Below, piece after piece: positions 7,952-16,957 of a DNA stretch of 64,000 bases (position 1 is its first letter; every line of letters starts with the position of its first letter). The notes beneath the pieces were generated by a model that did no database searches, was not told the origin of the DNA, and saw nothing but the letters and a program-made list of their open reading frames with translations. Position numbers and translations under genes: made by a program. The stretch is from Devosia sp. (GTDB lineage: Bacteria > Pseudomonadota > Alphaproteobacteria > Rhizobiales > Devosiaceae). Location: positions 1-64,000 of the forward strand of contig JADJPS010000006.1 in NCBI GenBank assembly GCA_016713105.1, given 5' to 3'.

Positions 7952-8055
7952 GGCGCCGCGGCAAACTGCCGTTCCCCTACAAAATCCCGCTTGCCAGCCG
8001 GGCGGCGCCACAGCAAGCTGGGTTTCGGGGGAAATCCACCGAGGGACGCTCCGGA

Positions 8056-8565
8056 ATGATCAAGTCTTTGCTTTTGGGCGCCGTGGCGCTCGCCTTCAGC
8101 GTGGCGCCGGTGCTGGCCTGCGACACGATCAAGAGCCAGAAGCTCAAGCTCAGCGCCTGCATCGACGATGCCGAGTGGCTGCTGCAGGCCCCTCAGGGCG
8201 CCCAGGAGTTCCTGTATTTCTCGGGCGACGAGACGATCGGCTTCACCATCATCACCGAGAAGGAGACGGTGGCGGTTTCCGATTATCGTGCCGCCATCCT
8301 CAACAACGCGGCGGTCGGCTCGAACGTGCCGGTCGATCAGGTGCTGGTGCTGAAGGAGCGCATCGAGAACGTCGGCGGCCGGCCATGGAATGTCATCGAG
8401 TACCAGGTCGGCGAACCGGGCCAGGAACTGCTGTTCCAGAATTTCTACTATGTGCAGCCCGGGTTCGGCTCGACGCAGTTCGTCTATTGGAGCATCGCCT
8501 CCGATGGGCGGGCGGCGGCCTATCGTGCCGGACAGATGCTGTCGACGGTGCAGTTCACCAACTGA
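8056..8565 (+). CDS. Small secreted protein of unknown function
   Basis: This 169-residue protein begins with a signal peptide (MIKSLLLGAVALAFSVAPVL, cleavage near ALA-CD). The mature part has two early cysteines (CDTI and SACID) that could form a disulfide. I recognise no domain. It stands alone between the hydrolase and a convergent gene, with a hairpin after the stop. Confidence 0.7.
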   Translation: MIKSLLLGAVALAFSVAPVLACDTIKSQKLKLSACIDDAEWLLQAPQGAQEFLYFSGDETIGFTIITEKETVAVSDYRAAILNNAAVGSNVPVDQVLVLKERIENVGGRPWNVIEYQVGEPGQELLFQNFYYVQPGFGSTQFVYWSIASDGRAAAYRAGQMLSTVQFTN

Positions 8566-8586
8566 CCGGCACCGGCTGCCGGGCGA

Positions 8587-8612
8587 GGGGACCCGCGATC
8601 GCCGCGGGCCCC
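8587..8612. terminator. Hairpin between convergent genes
   Basis: GGGG, a bulged A, CCCGCG, a short loop and CGCGGGCCCC form a stem of about ten G/C pairs in the gap between two convergent genes. No clear T run is present. Confidence 0.45.
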
Positions 8613-8623
8613 TGGTGCGGTTG

Positions 8624-9073
8624 TCAGATCGCCAGGTGCTGGGAGAGGCTGGCCTCGAGATCTGGGGTCGTGAGCTTGGTGAGGTCCTTGGGCAGCTCGA
8701 GCACGATCACCTCCCGCAGGGGCTTGCTCAGCGCCGGACGCAGATCCCCCAGTGCGGTCGGAGCCGCGGCGACGATCAGCCGGTCGAAGGCACCTTCCGC
8801 CAGCTTGCCGGCGAGCACGATGGCGAGGTGTTCGACGAAGCGACGCTCGCGCACCGCCACCGGATCGGATGAGGGCTCCATCGCGCTGCGACCGTGACCG
8901 ACCGACGAGAAGCTCCGGCCCGGTCGATCGCTGACGAGTTCCCGGGCCTGCAGGTGTTCGTCCTCGAACTTGAGATCGGTGATGGCCCGCAGCCCCTTTC
9001 CCGGGCCCAGGTTCTCGAAGACCTTCGCCTGCCCGCCGTCCGCGACGAGAACCCAGGTGACCTTGGCTTTCAT
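8624..9073 (-). CDS. Host attachment protein family (AtsE-like)
   Basis: This 149-residue protein (MKAKVTWVLVADGGQAKVFE) matches the protein required for attachment to host cells family. Visible landmarks are VLVADGGQAKVFEN, the central RRFVEHLAIVLAGKL, and LIVAAAPTALGDLRP followed by VIVLELPKDLTKL. Members are small cytosolic proteins with an eRF1/Rossmann-like core whose biochemical role is not settled. ATG 9073 is preferred over longer starts because AAGGAGA lies just upstream and the homologous N-terminus begins there. Confidence 0.8.
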   Translation of the reverse strand: MKAKVTWVLVADGGQAKVFENLGPGKGLRAITDLKFEDEHLQARELVSDRPGRSFSSVGHGRSAMEPSSDPVAVRERRFVEHLAIVLAGKLAEGAFDRLIVAAAPTALGDLRPALSKPLREVIVLELPKDLTKLTTPDLEASLSQHLAI

Positions 9074-9241
9074 GTCCGCTTCTCCTTGCTGTGATCTTGC
9101 TCCAGACCAACGCATTGAAGGTGGTGTCGGTTTGACCCGCATCAAGCCCGGCACTGAAAGCGATCACAAACTCTGATTGGCTGGTCGCGGCGTCGGCTGC
9201 TAGAAGCGCGGCGATAGCGGCCGCGGCCGGGAAGGCTCGTC

Positions 9242-10156
9242 GTGGCGTCGATTTCCAGCAGTCCCGATCTCAAACAGCAGGAAAGCGGCCTGGCTGCCGG
9301 TGTGGCCGCCTACCTGCTCTGGGGCTTTCTCCCCATCCTGTTCGAGCTGGTGCTGAAGCGGGGCGTCGAGCCGCCCACGCTGGTTGCGGACCGGACGGTT
9401 TGGTCACTGCTGGTGGTGGGCACGCTGCTGGTCGTCGGCGGTCGGACGGCGGAGGTACGGGCGGTGCTGCGCGACTGGCGGGCGGTGCGCGCGATGGCGG
9501 TTGCGGCGCTGTTTCTTGCCGCGAACTGGCTGATCTATGTCTACGCGGTAGAGACGAACCAGGTGCTGGAAGCCAGTTTCGGCTATTTCATCAATCCGAT
9601 GGTCAATGTGGCACTGGGCATGGTGCTGCTGGGCGAGCGGCTCAATCGCTGGCAGACGGTGTCGATTGCGGTGGCGCTGGTCGCCCTCGCCATCCAGGCC
9701 GCCGGGATCGGCGGTATCCCGTTCATCGCGCTCAGCCTGGCCATGACCTTCGCGCTCTATGGCTACCTGCGCAAGACGATCAAGGCGAGTTCGGCCGCCG
9801 GCCTTTTCGTCGAAACGCTGCTGCTGGTGCCGGTGGCGCTGGGCTACCTGGCCTTCACCTTCATCCGGGATGGCTCGATCGGTCCGCATGGCGATCCATC
9901 CACCCTGTTGCTGCTGCTGCTCACCGGACCGGCAACGGCGGTGCCGCTGCTGCTGTTTGCCTTCGCCGTGCAGCGGCTGCGGCTGACCACGATGGGGATG
10001 CTGCAGTACATTGCGCCTTCGATCGCCTTCCTGCTGGCGATCTTGGTGTTCGGGGAGCATCTCAACGCCACCCGCCTCGCCAGCTTCGGGCTGATCTGGC
10101 TGTCCTTGCTGATCTACACGGCCGAGTCCCTGATCCGCCGCCACAGGGCGGCTTAG
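9242..10156 (+). CDS. rarD: RarD-type EamA-family inner-membrane permease
   Basis: This 304-residue protein has about ten hydrophobic helices arranged as two EamA repeats. AAYLLWGFLPI near the start, then DRTVWSLLVV, NWLIYVYAV and FGYFINPMVNV, are the signature segments of RarD (chloramphenicol-sensitive protein family). The transported substrate is not established for the family. It starts at a GTG with GGGAAGG upstream. Its stop overlaps the stop of the convergent oxyR gene. Confidence 0.85.
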   Translation: MASISSSPDLKQQESGLAAGVAAYLLWGFLPILFELVLKRGVEPPTLVADRTVWSLLVVGTLLVVGGRTAEVRAVLRDWRAVRAMAVAALFLAANWLIYVYAVETNQVLEASFGYFINPMVNVALGMVLLGERLNRWQTVSIAVALVALAIQAAGIGGIPFIALSLAMTFALYGYLRKTIKASSAAGLFVETLLLVPVALGYLAFTFIRDGSIGPHGDPSTLLLLLLTGPATAVPLLLFAFAVQRLRLTTMGMLQYIAPSIAFLLAILVFGEHLNATRLASFGLIWLSLLIYTAESLIRRHRAA

Positions 10157-11067
10157 GCCGAGGAGGCTGCCGCCGCGTCCGTGCCGCAGCGGCGAATGCA
10201 GTCGGCGACGGCCTCGAATATCGCGCCGAACGGCGCGCCTTCCCGCCAGACCAGCCGGAGCATCCGCCTTGCACCCGGAGAGGCCAGGCGGTGGATGCGG
10301 ATGCGGTTGCCGGAGGTTTCCTTCCTCACCGCCATCTCGGGCAGCAGCGTGATGCCCTGGCCGTTGGCGACGAACTCGACGATGGTCGACAGCGAGGTGG
10401 CGGCAAAGGTCCGCCGCCTCTCGTGCGGGTCGAGCGAGCAGGCAGCGATGGCCTGGTCGCGAAAGCAGTGGCCCTCATCGAGCAGCAGCACGCGCTGGCC
10501 GTCGATATCGGCGAGCGGCACGGGATCGGTGGTCGCCTCACCGGCCGCCGTCGCCAGCACGAATTCGTCGGCAAACAGCGGCGTCGAGCTGAGGCGCGGC
10601 CGCTGCAAACGAGGATCGCTGGCGATCAACGCCAGGTCGAGGGTGCCGTCGCCGAGCGCATCGAGCAACTGGTCCGTCCGGCCTTCGCTGACCGCAAAGA
10701 CGATGTCGCCCAGTTCACGCTGCAGGCCGGGGAAGACCCGGGGCAGCAGATACGGCGCGACCGTGGGAATCAGGCCGAATCGCAAGGTGCGTCCGGGCCG
10801 CTCGTGCTGGCCGGCAAGGAACGCATCGAGCTCGGCGCTCTGTTCGAGGATCGGGCGGGCCCGCTCGACCAGTTCGCGCCCCAGTGGCGTCGGGCGGACC
10901 GACTTGCCGAGGCGATCGAACAGCGGCGAGCCACAAATCTCCTCGAGTTGTCGGATCTGTTGGCTCAGCGCCGGTTGCGTGACGTGGCACCGCTCTGCGG
11001 CGCGGCCGAAATGGGCGGTCTCGGCCAGGGCGACGACATAGGAGAGTTGGCGAAGCGTGGTTGTCAT
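10153..11067 (-). CDS. oxyR: OxyR, hydrogen-peroxide-sensing LysR-family regulator
   Basis: This 304-residue LysR-family protein has an N-terminal winged helix (GRAAERCHVTQPALSQQIRQ). The sensing pair is present as GHCFRDQAIAAC: Cys201 and Cys210, with the same nine-residue spacing as the E. coli pair Cys199/Cys208 that forms the peroxide-induced disulfide. It is divergent from katG with about 210 bases between starts, the classic arrangement in which OxyR activates katG. Confidence 0.93.
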   Translation of the reverse strand: MTTTLRQLSYVVALAETAHFGRAAERCHVTQPALSQQIRQLEEICGSPLFDRLGKSVRPTPLGRELVERARPILEQSAELDAFLAGQHERPGRTLRFGLIPTVAPYLLPRVFPGLQRELGDIVFAVSEGRTDQLLDALGDGTLDLALIASDPRLQRPRLSSTPLFADEFVLATAAGEATTDPVPLADIDGQRVLLLDEGHCFRDQAIAACSLDPHERRRTFAATSLSTIVEFVANGQGITLLPEMAVRKETSGNRIRIHRLASPGARRMLRLVWREGAPFGAIFEAVADCIRRCGTDAAAASSA

Positions 11068-11277
11068 GATCAGCCAGGATTATCACGACGAGTAGATCAA
11101 TCAATTGGCCTTATCTTGCCAACTTGGTCATAGTGGAGCTCAACACAACGCGGCGATCCCGACCGGGGCTCCGTTCGATGCGCCTTCCTGGCACGTCGCG
11201 GGAGCCCTGTGCGGTGCCGTGGGTGGCTTGCTGCCAGACATGTCGGCCCGCGGGTCGGAACCAGATGGAGAGAGACG
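11068..11277. promoter_or_regulatory. oxyR-katG divergent promoter region
   Basis: These 210 bases separate the oxyR and katG starts. The oxyR-proximal part (about 11080-11135) is A/T-rich with ATCAATCAATTGGCCTTAT and CATAGTGG, where an OxyR site would be expected. I could not fit the four-part ATAG-N7-CTAT consensus cleanly, so the exact operator is not assigned. Confidence 0.35.
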
Positions 11278-13464
11278 ATGGATGCAATGGCTGAAGACGG
11301 TGCCGGCAAGTGCCCGGTGGTGCATGGCGCGAGTGGCACGACGAATCGTGAGTGGTGGCCGAACCAGCTGAACCTGTCGGTTCTGCATCAGCATGCGGCA
11401 GTGTCCAATCCAATGGGTGAGGCGTTCGACTATGCCGAGGCCTTCAAGTCGCTGGACCTCACGGCGCTCAAGAAGGACCTCGCGGCACTGATGACCGACT
11501 CCCAGGATTGGTGGCCGGCCGACTTCGGGCACTATGGTCCGTTGTTCATCCGCATGGCCTGGCACAGCGCCGGCACGTATCGGATCGGCGACGGCCGTGG
11601 CGGCGCCGGCGCCGGCCAGCAGCGTTTTGCGCCGCTCAACTCCTGGCCTGACAACGCCAATCTCGACAAGGCGCGGCGCCTGCTGTGGCCGATCAAGCAG
11701 AAGTATGGCCGCCGCATCTCCTGGGCGGATCTGATGATCCTCGCCGGCAACGTGGCGCTCGAGACCATGGGCTTCAAGACGTTCGGCTTTGCCGGTGGTC
11801 GGGCCGATACCTGGGAGCCGGAGCAGAGCATCTACTGGGGTGCGGAAGGCAAGTGGCTCGCCGACGAGCGCTACAGTGGGGAACGTGACCTGGAGAACCC
11901 GCTGGCCGCGGTGCAGATGGGCCTGATCTACGTCAACCCCGAGGGGCCGAACGGCAACCCGGATCCCGTTGCCGCGGCCCGCGACATCCGTGAAACATTC
12001 GCGCGCATGGCAATGAACGACGAGGAGACGGTGGCGCTGATCGCCGGCGGTCATACCTTCGGCAAGACGCACGGGGCGGGTGATGCCGCCCTTGTCGGAG
12101 CCGAGCCGGAGGGGGCGTCGCTCGAGGAGCAGGGCCTGGGGTGGACCAGCACGCACGGTTCGGGCAAGGGTGGGGACGCCATCACCAGCGGCCTCGAAGT
12201 CACCTGGACGACGACGCCGACCAAGTGGAGCAACAATTTCTTCTGGAACCTGTTCGGCTACGAATGGGAACTGACCAGGAGCCCGGCCGGCGCGCAGCAA
12301 TGGAAACCCAAACACGGCATGGGTGAAGGCACCGTGCCCGACGCGCACGATCCGTCAAAGCGTCAGGCACCAGCGATGCTCACCACCGATCTCGCGCTCC
12401 GGTTCGACCCGGCCTACGAGAAGATCTCGCGGCGCTTCTACGAGAACCCTGACCTGTTCGCCGACGCCTTCGCCCGCGCCTGGTACAAGCTCACGCATCG
12501 CGACATGGGACCGGTGGCGCGTTACCTCGGGCCGGAAGTGCCCGCCGAGGTGCTGTCCTGGCAGGACCCCATCCCGGCGGTCGACCACGTGCTGATCGAC
12601 GAGCTGGACGTGGCGGCGCTGAAGGCGAAGGTTCTGGGCACGGGTCTGTCGGTGTCGCAGCTGGTTTCGGCCGCCTGGGCTTCGGCCTCGACCTTCCGCG
12701 GCTCGGACAAGCGCGGCGGAGCCAATGGGGCCCGGGTGCGTCTGGCTCCGCAGAAGGATTGGGAGGCCAATCGACCGGCCGAACTGGCCAAGGTGCTCGC
12801 AGCCCTCGAGGCCATCCAGGGCGAGTTCAACGCCAGCCAGACCGGCGGCAAGAAGGTTTCGCTCGCCGACCTGATCGTATTGGCCGGGGCGGCCGCGATC
12901 GAGCAGGCCGCCGCCGATGGCGGCACGCCGGTCAGGGTGCCGTTCACGCCGGGCCGCATGGATGCGTCGCAGGCGCAGACCGACGTCGCCTCCTTCGCTC
13001 CGCTGGAGCCGGCGGCGGATGGCTTCCGCAACTTCAGTCGCGGCAAGCTCCGGCTGGCTCCCGAGGAGGCGCTGGTCGACAAGGCGCAACTGCTCAACCT
13101 GACGGCGCCAGAGATGACGGTGCTGCTCGGCGGACTGCGGGTGCTTGGCGCCGGCCAGCCGGCGCACGGCGTGCTGACCACCCGCCCTGGCATGCTCACC
13201 ACGGACTTCTTCGTCAACCTGCTGGACATGGGCACGCAGTGGAAGCCTGCCGCAGCGGATCACAGCGTCTACGAAGGGCGCGATCGCCAGTCGGGCGCGC
13301 CAAAGTGGACGGCGACGCGCGTCGACCTGATCTTTGGCTCCCACTCGCAGTTGCGCGCCCTGGCCGAGGTCTATGCCCAGGCCGATTCGACCGACAAGTT
13401 CCTCGCCGATTTCGTCGCCGCCTGGAACAAGGTGATGAACGCGGACCGGTTCGATCTCGCCTGA
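11278..13464 (+). CDS. katG: Bifunctional catalase-peroxidase
   Basis: The protein is 728 residues with two peroxidase-like halves. The active half has RMAWHSAGTYR (distal Arg92, Trp95, His96) and AGGHTFGKTHGAG (proximal His about 259). Tyr218 in MGLIYVNPEGP and Met244 lie at the spacings needed for the Trp-Tyr-Met adduct that gives KatG its catalase activity. ATG 11278 is chosen because GGAGAGA precedes it and MDAMAEDGAGKCPVVH matches family N-termini. It is divergently transcribed from oxyR, so peroxide induction is expected. Confidence 0.96.
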   Translation: MDAMAEDGAGKCPVVHGASGTTNREWWPNQLNLSVLHQHAAVSNPMGEAFDYAEAFKSLDLTALKKDLAALMTDSQDWWPADFGHYGPLFIRMAWHSAGTYRIGDGRGGAGAGQQRFAPLNSWPDNANLDKARRLLWPIKQKYGRRISWADLMILAGNVALETMGFKTFGFAGGRADTWEPEQSIYWGAEGKWLADERYSGERDLENPLAAVQMGLIYVNPEGPNGNPDPVAAARDIRETFARMAMNDEETVALIAGGHTFGKTHGAGDAALVGAEPEGASLEEQGLGWTSTHGSGKGGDAITSGLEVTWTTTPTKWSNNFFWNLFGYEWELTRSPAGAQQWKPKHGMGEGTVPDAHDPSKRQAPAMLTTDLALRFDPAYEKISRRFYENPDLFADAFARAWYKLTHRDMGPVARYLGPEVPAEVLSWQDPIPAVDHVLIDELDVAALKAKVLGTGLSVSQLVSAAWASASTFRGSDKRGGANGARVRLAPQKDWEANRPAELAKVLAALEAIQGEFNASQTGGKKVSLADLIVLAGAAAIEQAAADGGTPVRVPFTPGRMDASQAQTDVASFAPLEPAADGFRNFSRGKLRLAPEEALVDKAQLLNLTAPEMTVLLGGLRVLGAGQPAHGVLTTRPGMLTTDFFVNLLDMGTQWKPAAADHSVYEGRDRQSGAPKWTATRVDLIFGSHSQLRALAEVYAQADSTDKFLADFVAAWNKVMNADRFDLA

Positions 13465-13489
13465 GCTCGCCGGTTTTCCCTGATCATCC

Positions 13490-13515
13490 GGCGGGCGCTC
13501 GCAAGGGCGCCCGCC
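13490..13515 (+). terminator. katG terminator hairpin
   Basis: GGCGGGCGC and GCGCCCGCC form a perfect 9-bp stem with an 8-base loop, 26 bases after the katG stop, followed by TGCGTTTCT. Confidence 0.6.
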
Positions 13516-13640
13516 TGCGTTTCTCGGCCTTTCCGGGCATTGCATCCAATTTGACGCAAACTGTGCCACCCCGCTTCAGCCGATGAACGCACCTCTCCCT
13601 CCATGGTGCAGCCAGTCGGCAGAAGCCGGAGGGAAGTGAT

Positions 13641-14771
13641 ATGTCTGAAATGGAAGAGGGCACCACGAGAGCCTTCTCGACGTTCAGGGTTCTCAATGGG
13701 GACTCGAACATCGTGGAACGCGACCAGCTGTTCCGCAACATGGCCCAGCTTTACTCCTACGTGTCGGATCGCTGCGATGACGAGCAGGTTGCGCAGTATG
13801 ACGAAGTGCTGTGTCAACTGGCGGAACTGGTCGAGTCGGAGGCGCGAGCGCATGTTGCCAAGCTGCTGGCGCCGCTCGATCGGGCGCCGGGCAATGTCGT
13901 CGTCAAGCTTGCCAACGACACGATAGAAGTCGCGCAGCCGCTCCTCGAGTTCTCGAACGTTCTGAGCGACGACGATCTCATTGAGATCGTTGCCAACCAG
14001 AGCGAGGCACATCGCGTCGCCATCGCCGGCCGGCAACTGGTCGCAGAGCGGGTCGGCGACGCCATTGTCGAGCACGGCGAGGCCCCTTCGGTGCATCGGC
14101 TGGTCAAGAATGCCAATGCCGAGCTCGGGCAGCACGCGCTCGGAAAGCTGGTGGAGCGCGCGGCCAATGACGCCGAAATCGCGGCGAATCTGCGCGGCCG
14201 CGGCGATATCGACTGGAAGAGCCTGGGTGGCCAGATCAACATCGTCGGCGACAAGGTGATGGAGACCATCGCCGCGATCGATCCCAAGATCGATCCGGTC
14301 ACCGTCGGCAAGGTACAGGCCGTCGTCTACAACCGGATGCGCAACCGCGCCGGCTTCTCCAGCCAGGACTGGAAAGTCGCCTACAACCAGGTCAAGGCTC
14401 TGGCGGACCGCAAGCAGCTCGACGAGCGCGCGCTGGTGCGCTTCGCGCGCTTCGGGTACGGCCATCACACGGCCGCGGCACTCACCATGCTGCTCCGCGT
14501 CGGTCCGGAGGTGTTCGTCAAGTGGCTCGCCATGCAGGACTATGTCGCCATCACCGTGGCGCTCAGGGCGCTCGGCATCCAGCCGGACCTGTTCGAGGCG
14601 ATGATCGCGTCGATGCCGTGGCGCGACCTGCCGACCCCGGCCGATCTTGCCAATGTCCGCCGGCGCTACGAGGCGCTGAGCAAGGACGAGGCCGTCGGCA
14701 TCTTCGAGCTGTGGCGCACCCACGCCTTCCGGCGCCGCCAGCCGAACGAGGAAGCAGCAGGCGCCGCCTGA
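13641..14771 (+). CDS. DUF2336 domain protein
   Basis: This 376-residue protein matches DUF2336, a largely alphaproteobacterial all-helical family. It begins MSEMEEGTTRAFSTFRVLNG; repeated helical segments such as PLLEFSNVLSDDDLIEIV and HRVAIAGRQLVAERVGDAIV resemble HEAT-like repeats. No enzymatic motif or membrane segment is visible. GGAGGGAAG lies before the ATG. It stands alone between katG and the metF operon. Confidence 0.8.
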   Translation: MSEMEEGTTRAFSTFRVLNGDSNIVERDQLFRNMAQLYSYVSDRCDDEQVAQYDEVLCQLAELVESEARAHVAKLLAPLDRAPGNVVVKLANDTIEVAQPLLEFSNVLSDDDLIEIVANQSEAHRVAIAGRQLVAERVGDAIVEHGEAPSVHRLVKNANAELGQHALGKLVERAANDAEIAANLRGRGDIDWKSLGGQINIVGDKVMETIAAIDPKIDPVTVGKVQAVVYNRMRNRAGFSSQDWKVAYNQVKALADRKQLDERALVRFARFGYGHHTAAALTMLLRVGPEVFVKWLAMQDYVAITVALRALGIQPDLFEAMIASMPWRDLPTPADLANVRRRYEALSKDEAVGIFELWRTHAFRRRQPNEEAAGAA

Positions 14772-14927
14772 TCTGCTGCACTCATCCGGGGGGCGCTCAC
14801 CGGCCGCCCTCTCGCTTCCGGGCGGACGGGCCCTGGCACGCGCGGCGAGCGCGACTGCCGATGGTGTGGCTGCGCTGGCTTCTCACCCCGTCTCTTTGGC
14901 CGCAAGTTACGCTGGACGGCCGGTGCC

Positions 14928-14957
14928 ATCACACATAAACATATCTTTATGTGTGAT
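14928..14957. promoter_or_regulatory. Perfect palindromic operator of the ArsR-metF operon
   Basis: ATCACACATAAA and TTTATGTGTGAT are exact reverse complements separated by 6 bases, ending 9 bases before the ATG of an ArsR-family regulator gene. The core ACATAA...TTATGT resembles operators of SAM/SAH-responsive ArsR regulators. Autoregulation and co-control of metF are inferred from position. Confidence 0.7.
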
Positions 14958-14965
14958 GAGGATGC

Positions 14966-15928
14966 ATGAGCGAAACGGCGGAACTGGTGGCGGTCTTGCG
15001 CGCGGCGGGGGAGACGACCCGGCTGCGCCTGCTCGCGTTGCTCGCCGACGGCGAGCAATCGGTCAAGGACCTGACCGAGATCCTCGGACAAAGCCAGCCG
15101 CGCGTCTCGCGACACCTCAAGCTCCTCGCCGATGCCGGCCTCGTCCGCCGCAACGCCGAGGGTGCCTGGGCCTATTACGGGCTGGCGGACGAGGGGGCCG
15201 GCAGCGACCTCGCCCGCTGGCTGGTGGGCAGGCTCGGCGAGGCTGACCCGGAACGGCAGCGCGACCGGCTCCGGCTCGCCGCGGTCAGAGCTGCACAGCA
15301 GGCGCAGGCCGCGGCGTCTTTCGCCAAGGTGGCCGACAGCTGGGATCTGCTGCGCTCATTGCATGTTGCCGAGGAGGCGGTGGAGGTGGCGATACTCGGT
15401 GCCGTCGATGGGCGACCGATCGATACGCTCATCGACCTCGGGACCGGCACCGGCCGCATGCTGGAATTGCTCGCGGGGCACTATCGGCGCGGCGTCGGCA
15501 TCGATTCGAGCCGCGAGATGATCGCGGTAGCGCGATCGAAGCTTGCCGCTGCGGGTATCGGTCATGCCCAGGTGCGGCTTGGGGACATTGCCGATCTCGA
15601 GCCAGCGACGGGGCGCGGCGAGCTCATCGTCATTCACCAGGTGCTGCACTATTTCGACGATCCCGGCCGCCTGCTGGGGCAGGCGCGGCAGGCGCTCAGG
15701 CCCGGAGGGGAGATGCTGATCGTCGACTTCGCGCCACACGGACTCGAGTTCCTGCGCACCCATCACGCGCATCGTCGTCTCGGGTTGTCCGAGGCGCAGA
15801 TGGCCGGCTGGGCGCGTGCCGCCGGCCTCTCCGTCGCGGCCTTTTCGTCCTTTCCGCCCACCAATGCCACGGAAGGCCTGACCGTCTGTCTGTGGCGACT
15901 CCGCGATGACCCCCGGGACCAGCACTGA
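14966..15928 (+). CDS. ArsR-family regulator fused to a SAM-dependent methyltransferase domain
   Basis: This is a 320-residue two-domain protein. Residues about 5-90 form an ArsR winged helix (TTRLRLLALLADGEQSVKDL, then SQPRVSRHLKLLADAGLV). Residues about 130-310 form a class I methyltransferase domain with TLIDLGTGTGRMLELL (motif I) and IHQVLHYFDDPGRLL. The fusion is widespread in Hyphomicrobiales next to metF and is thought to sense SAM or SAH through the methyltransferase-like domain. It overlaps metF by one base (TGATG), so the two are coupled. The palindrome at 14928-14957 is its likely operator. Confidence 0.88.
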   Translation: MSETAELVAVLRAAGETTRLRLLALLADGEQSVKDLTEILGQSQPRVSRHLKLLADAGLVRRNAEGAWAYYGLADEGAGSDLARWLVGRLGEADPERQRDRLRLAAVRAAQQAQAAASFAKVADSWDLLRSLHVAEEAVEVAILGAVDGRPIDTLIDLGTGTGRMLELLAGHYRRGVGIDSSREMIAVARSKLAAAGIGHAQVRLGDIADLEPATGRGELIVIHQVLHYFDDPGRLLGQARQALRPGGEMLIVDFAPHGLEFLRTHHAHRRLGLSEAQMAGWARAAGLSVAAFSSFPPTNATEGLTVCLWRLRDDPRDQH

Positions 15929-16827
15929 TGAGCATCGACCACCCTGACCGGACGAGCCGCCTCAGCGCGGCCGAGCGGCCGAAATTCCTCGTTTCGTTCG
16001 AGTTCTTCCCACCCAGGACGGATGCGATGGAGGAGCGCTTCTGGGAATCGATGGGCAAGCTGGCCCCGCTGCATCCGCGCTTCGTGTCCGTCACCTATGG
16101 AGCGGGCGGCTCGACGCGCGAACGTACCCTCAGGATGGTCAGCCGGATCAAGGCCGAGACGGGCATCGACGCGGCGGCGCACCTCACCTGCGTCGGGGCA
16201 TCGCGCGAGGAGGTAGATGCGGTGGTGCGCGGCTACCAGGCGGCGGGCATCAACCGCATCGTGGCGCTGCGAGGCGATCCGGCCGAGGGGATCGGCCAGC
16301 CATTCACGCCGCATCCGGCGGGATACCGCAACGCCGCCGATCTCGTTGCCGGCATTCGCCGCATCGGCGCGTTCGACGTCTCGGTCGCCGCCTACCCGGA
16401 AAAGCATCCGCAGAGCCCGCACTGGCAGGCCGATATCGACAAGCTCAAGGCCAAGCTCGATGCCGGGGCGACGCGGTCCATCACCCAGATGTTCTTCGAC
16501 AATGATGACTATTTCCGCTTCGTCGACCGGGCACGGGCGGCGGGGATCGCGGCGCCGATCGTGCCCGGGATTCAGCCGATTCATAGCTTCCGGCAGATCT
16601 CGGGCTTCGCCGCACGGTGCGGCGCGTCGATCCCGTCCTGGGTGGCAGAGCGCTTCGACGGGCTTGACGATGACCCCGAGACCCATGCGCTGGTTGCATC
16701 GGCCGTCGCCGCCGAACAGGTCCTGGAACTGGTCGACAATGGCATAACGGAGTTCCATTTCTATACCCTCAACCGGGCGAACCTGGTGCTGGCGCTGGCG
16801 CGGCTGCTGGGAGCACGGCCGAACTGA
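15928..16827 (+). CDS. metF: Methylenetetrahydrofolate reductase
   Basis: The 299-residue enzyme reduces 5,10-methylene-THF to 5-methyl-THF using FAD and supplies the methyl group for methionine synthesis. FEFFPPRTD at the N-terminus, VTYGAGGSTRERT, HLTCVGASREEV, VALRGDP, and SVAAYPEKHPQSPHWQADI are the family landmarks. The final segment TEFHFYTLNRANL is also diagnostic. Translation begins inside the stop codon of the upstream regulator, so expression follows that regulator's promoter. Confidence 0.95.
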   Translation: MSIDHPDRTSRLSAAERPKFLVSFEFFPPRTDAMEERFWESMGKLAPLHPRFVSVTYGAGGSTRERTLRMVSRIKAETGIDAAAHLTCVGASREEVDAVVRGYQAAGINRIVALRGDPAEGIGQPFTPHPAGYRNAADLVAGIRRIGAFDVSVAAYPEKHPQSPHWQADIDKLKAKLDAGATRSITQMFFDNDDYFRFVDRARAAGIAAPIVPGIQPIHSFRQISGFAARCGASIPSWVAERFDGLDDDPETHALVASAVAAEQVLELVDNGITEFHFYTLNRANLVLALARLLGARPN

Positions 16828-16835
16828 GGCGACGC

Positions 16836-16860
16836 GTTCAGCGTCCGTTCAGGTCCGTTC
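16836..16860 (+). promoter_or_regulatory. Phased GTTC direct repeats upstream of a hypothetical gene
   Basis: GTTC occurs at 16836, 16847 and 16857 (10-11-bp steps) in CGTTCAGCGTCCGTTCAGG and the bases after it. The first pair formally fits GTTC-N7-GTTC, but the G+C-rich spacers and the third copy point to an OmpR-type response-regulator site more than to LexA. It lies about 100 bases before the gene at 16958. Confidence 0.4.
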
Positions 16861-16957
16861 GGGCCATATTCGCCACTCGGCCATCCACAAAACGGCCACG
16901 TTGATCGGCTCTTCCTGAGGGCCAATGGGTGGGGGCAGTGCGTAAGGACAGCAGTCT

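Noticed and set aside
11068..11277. Four-part OxyR site in the oxyR-katG gap
   Set aside because: Partial A/T-rich matches are present, but no placement gives a convincing ATAG-N7-CTAT array, so only the region is listed.
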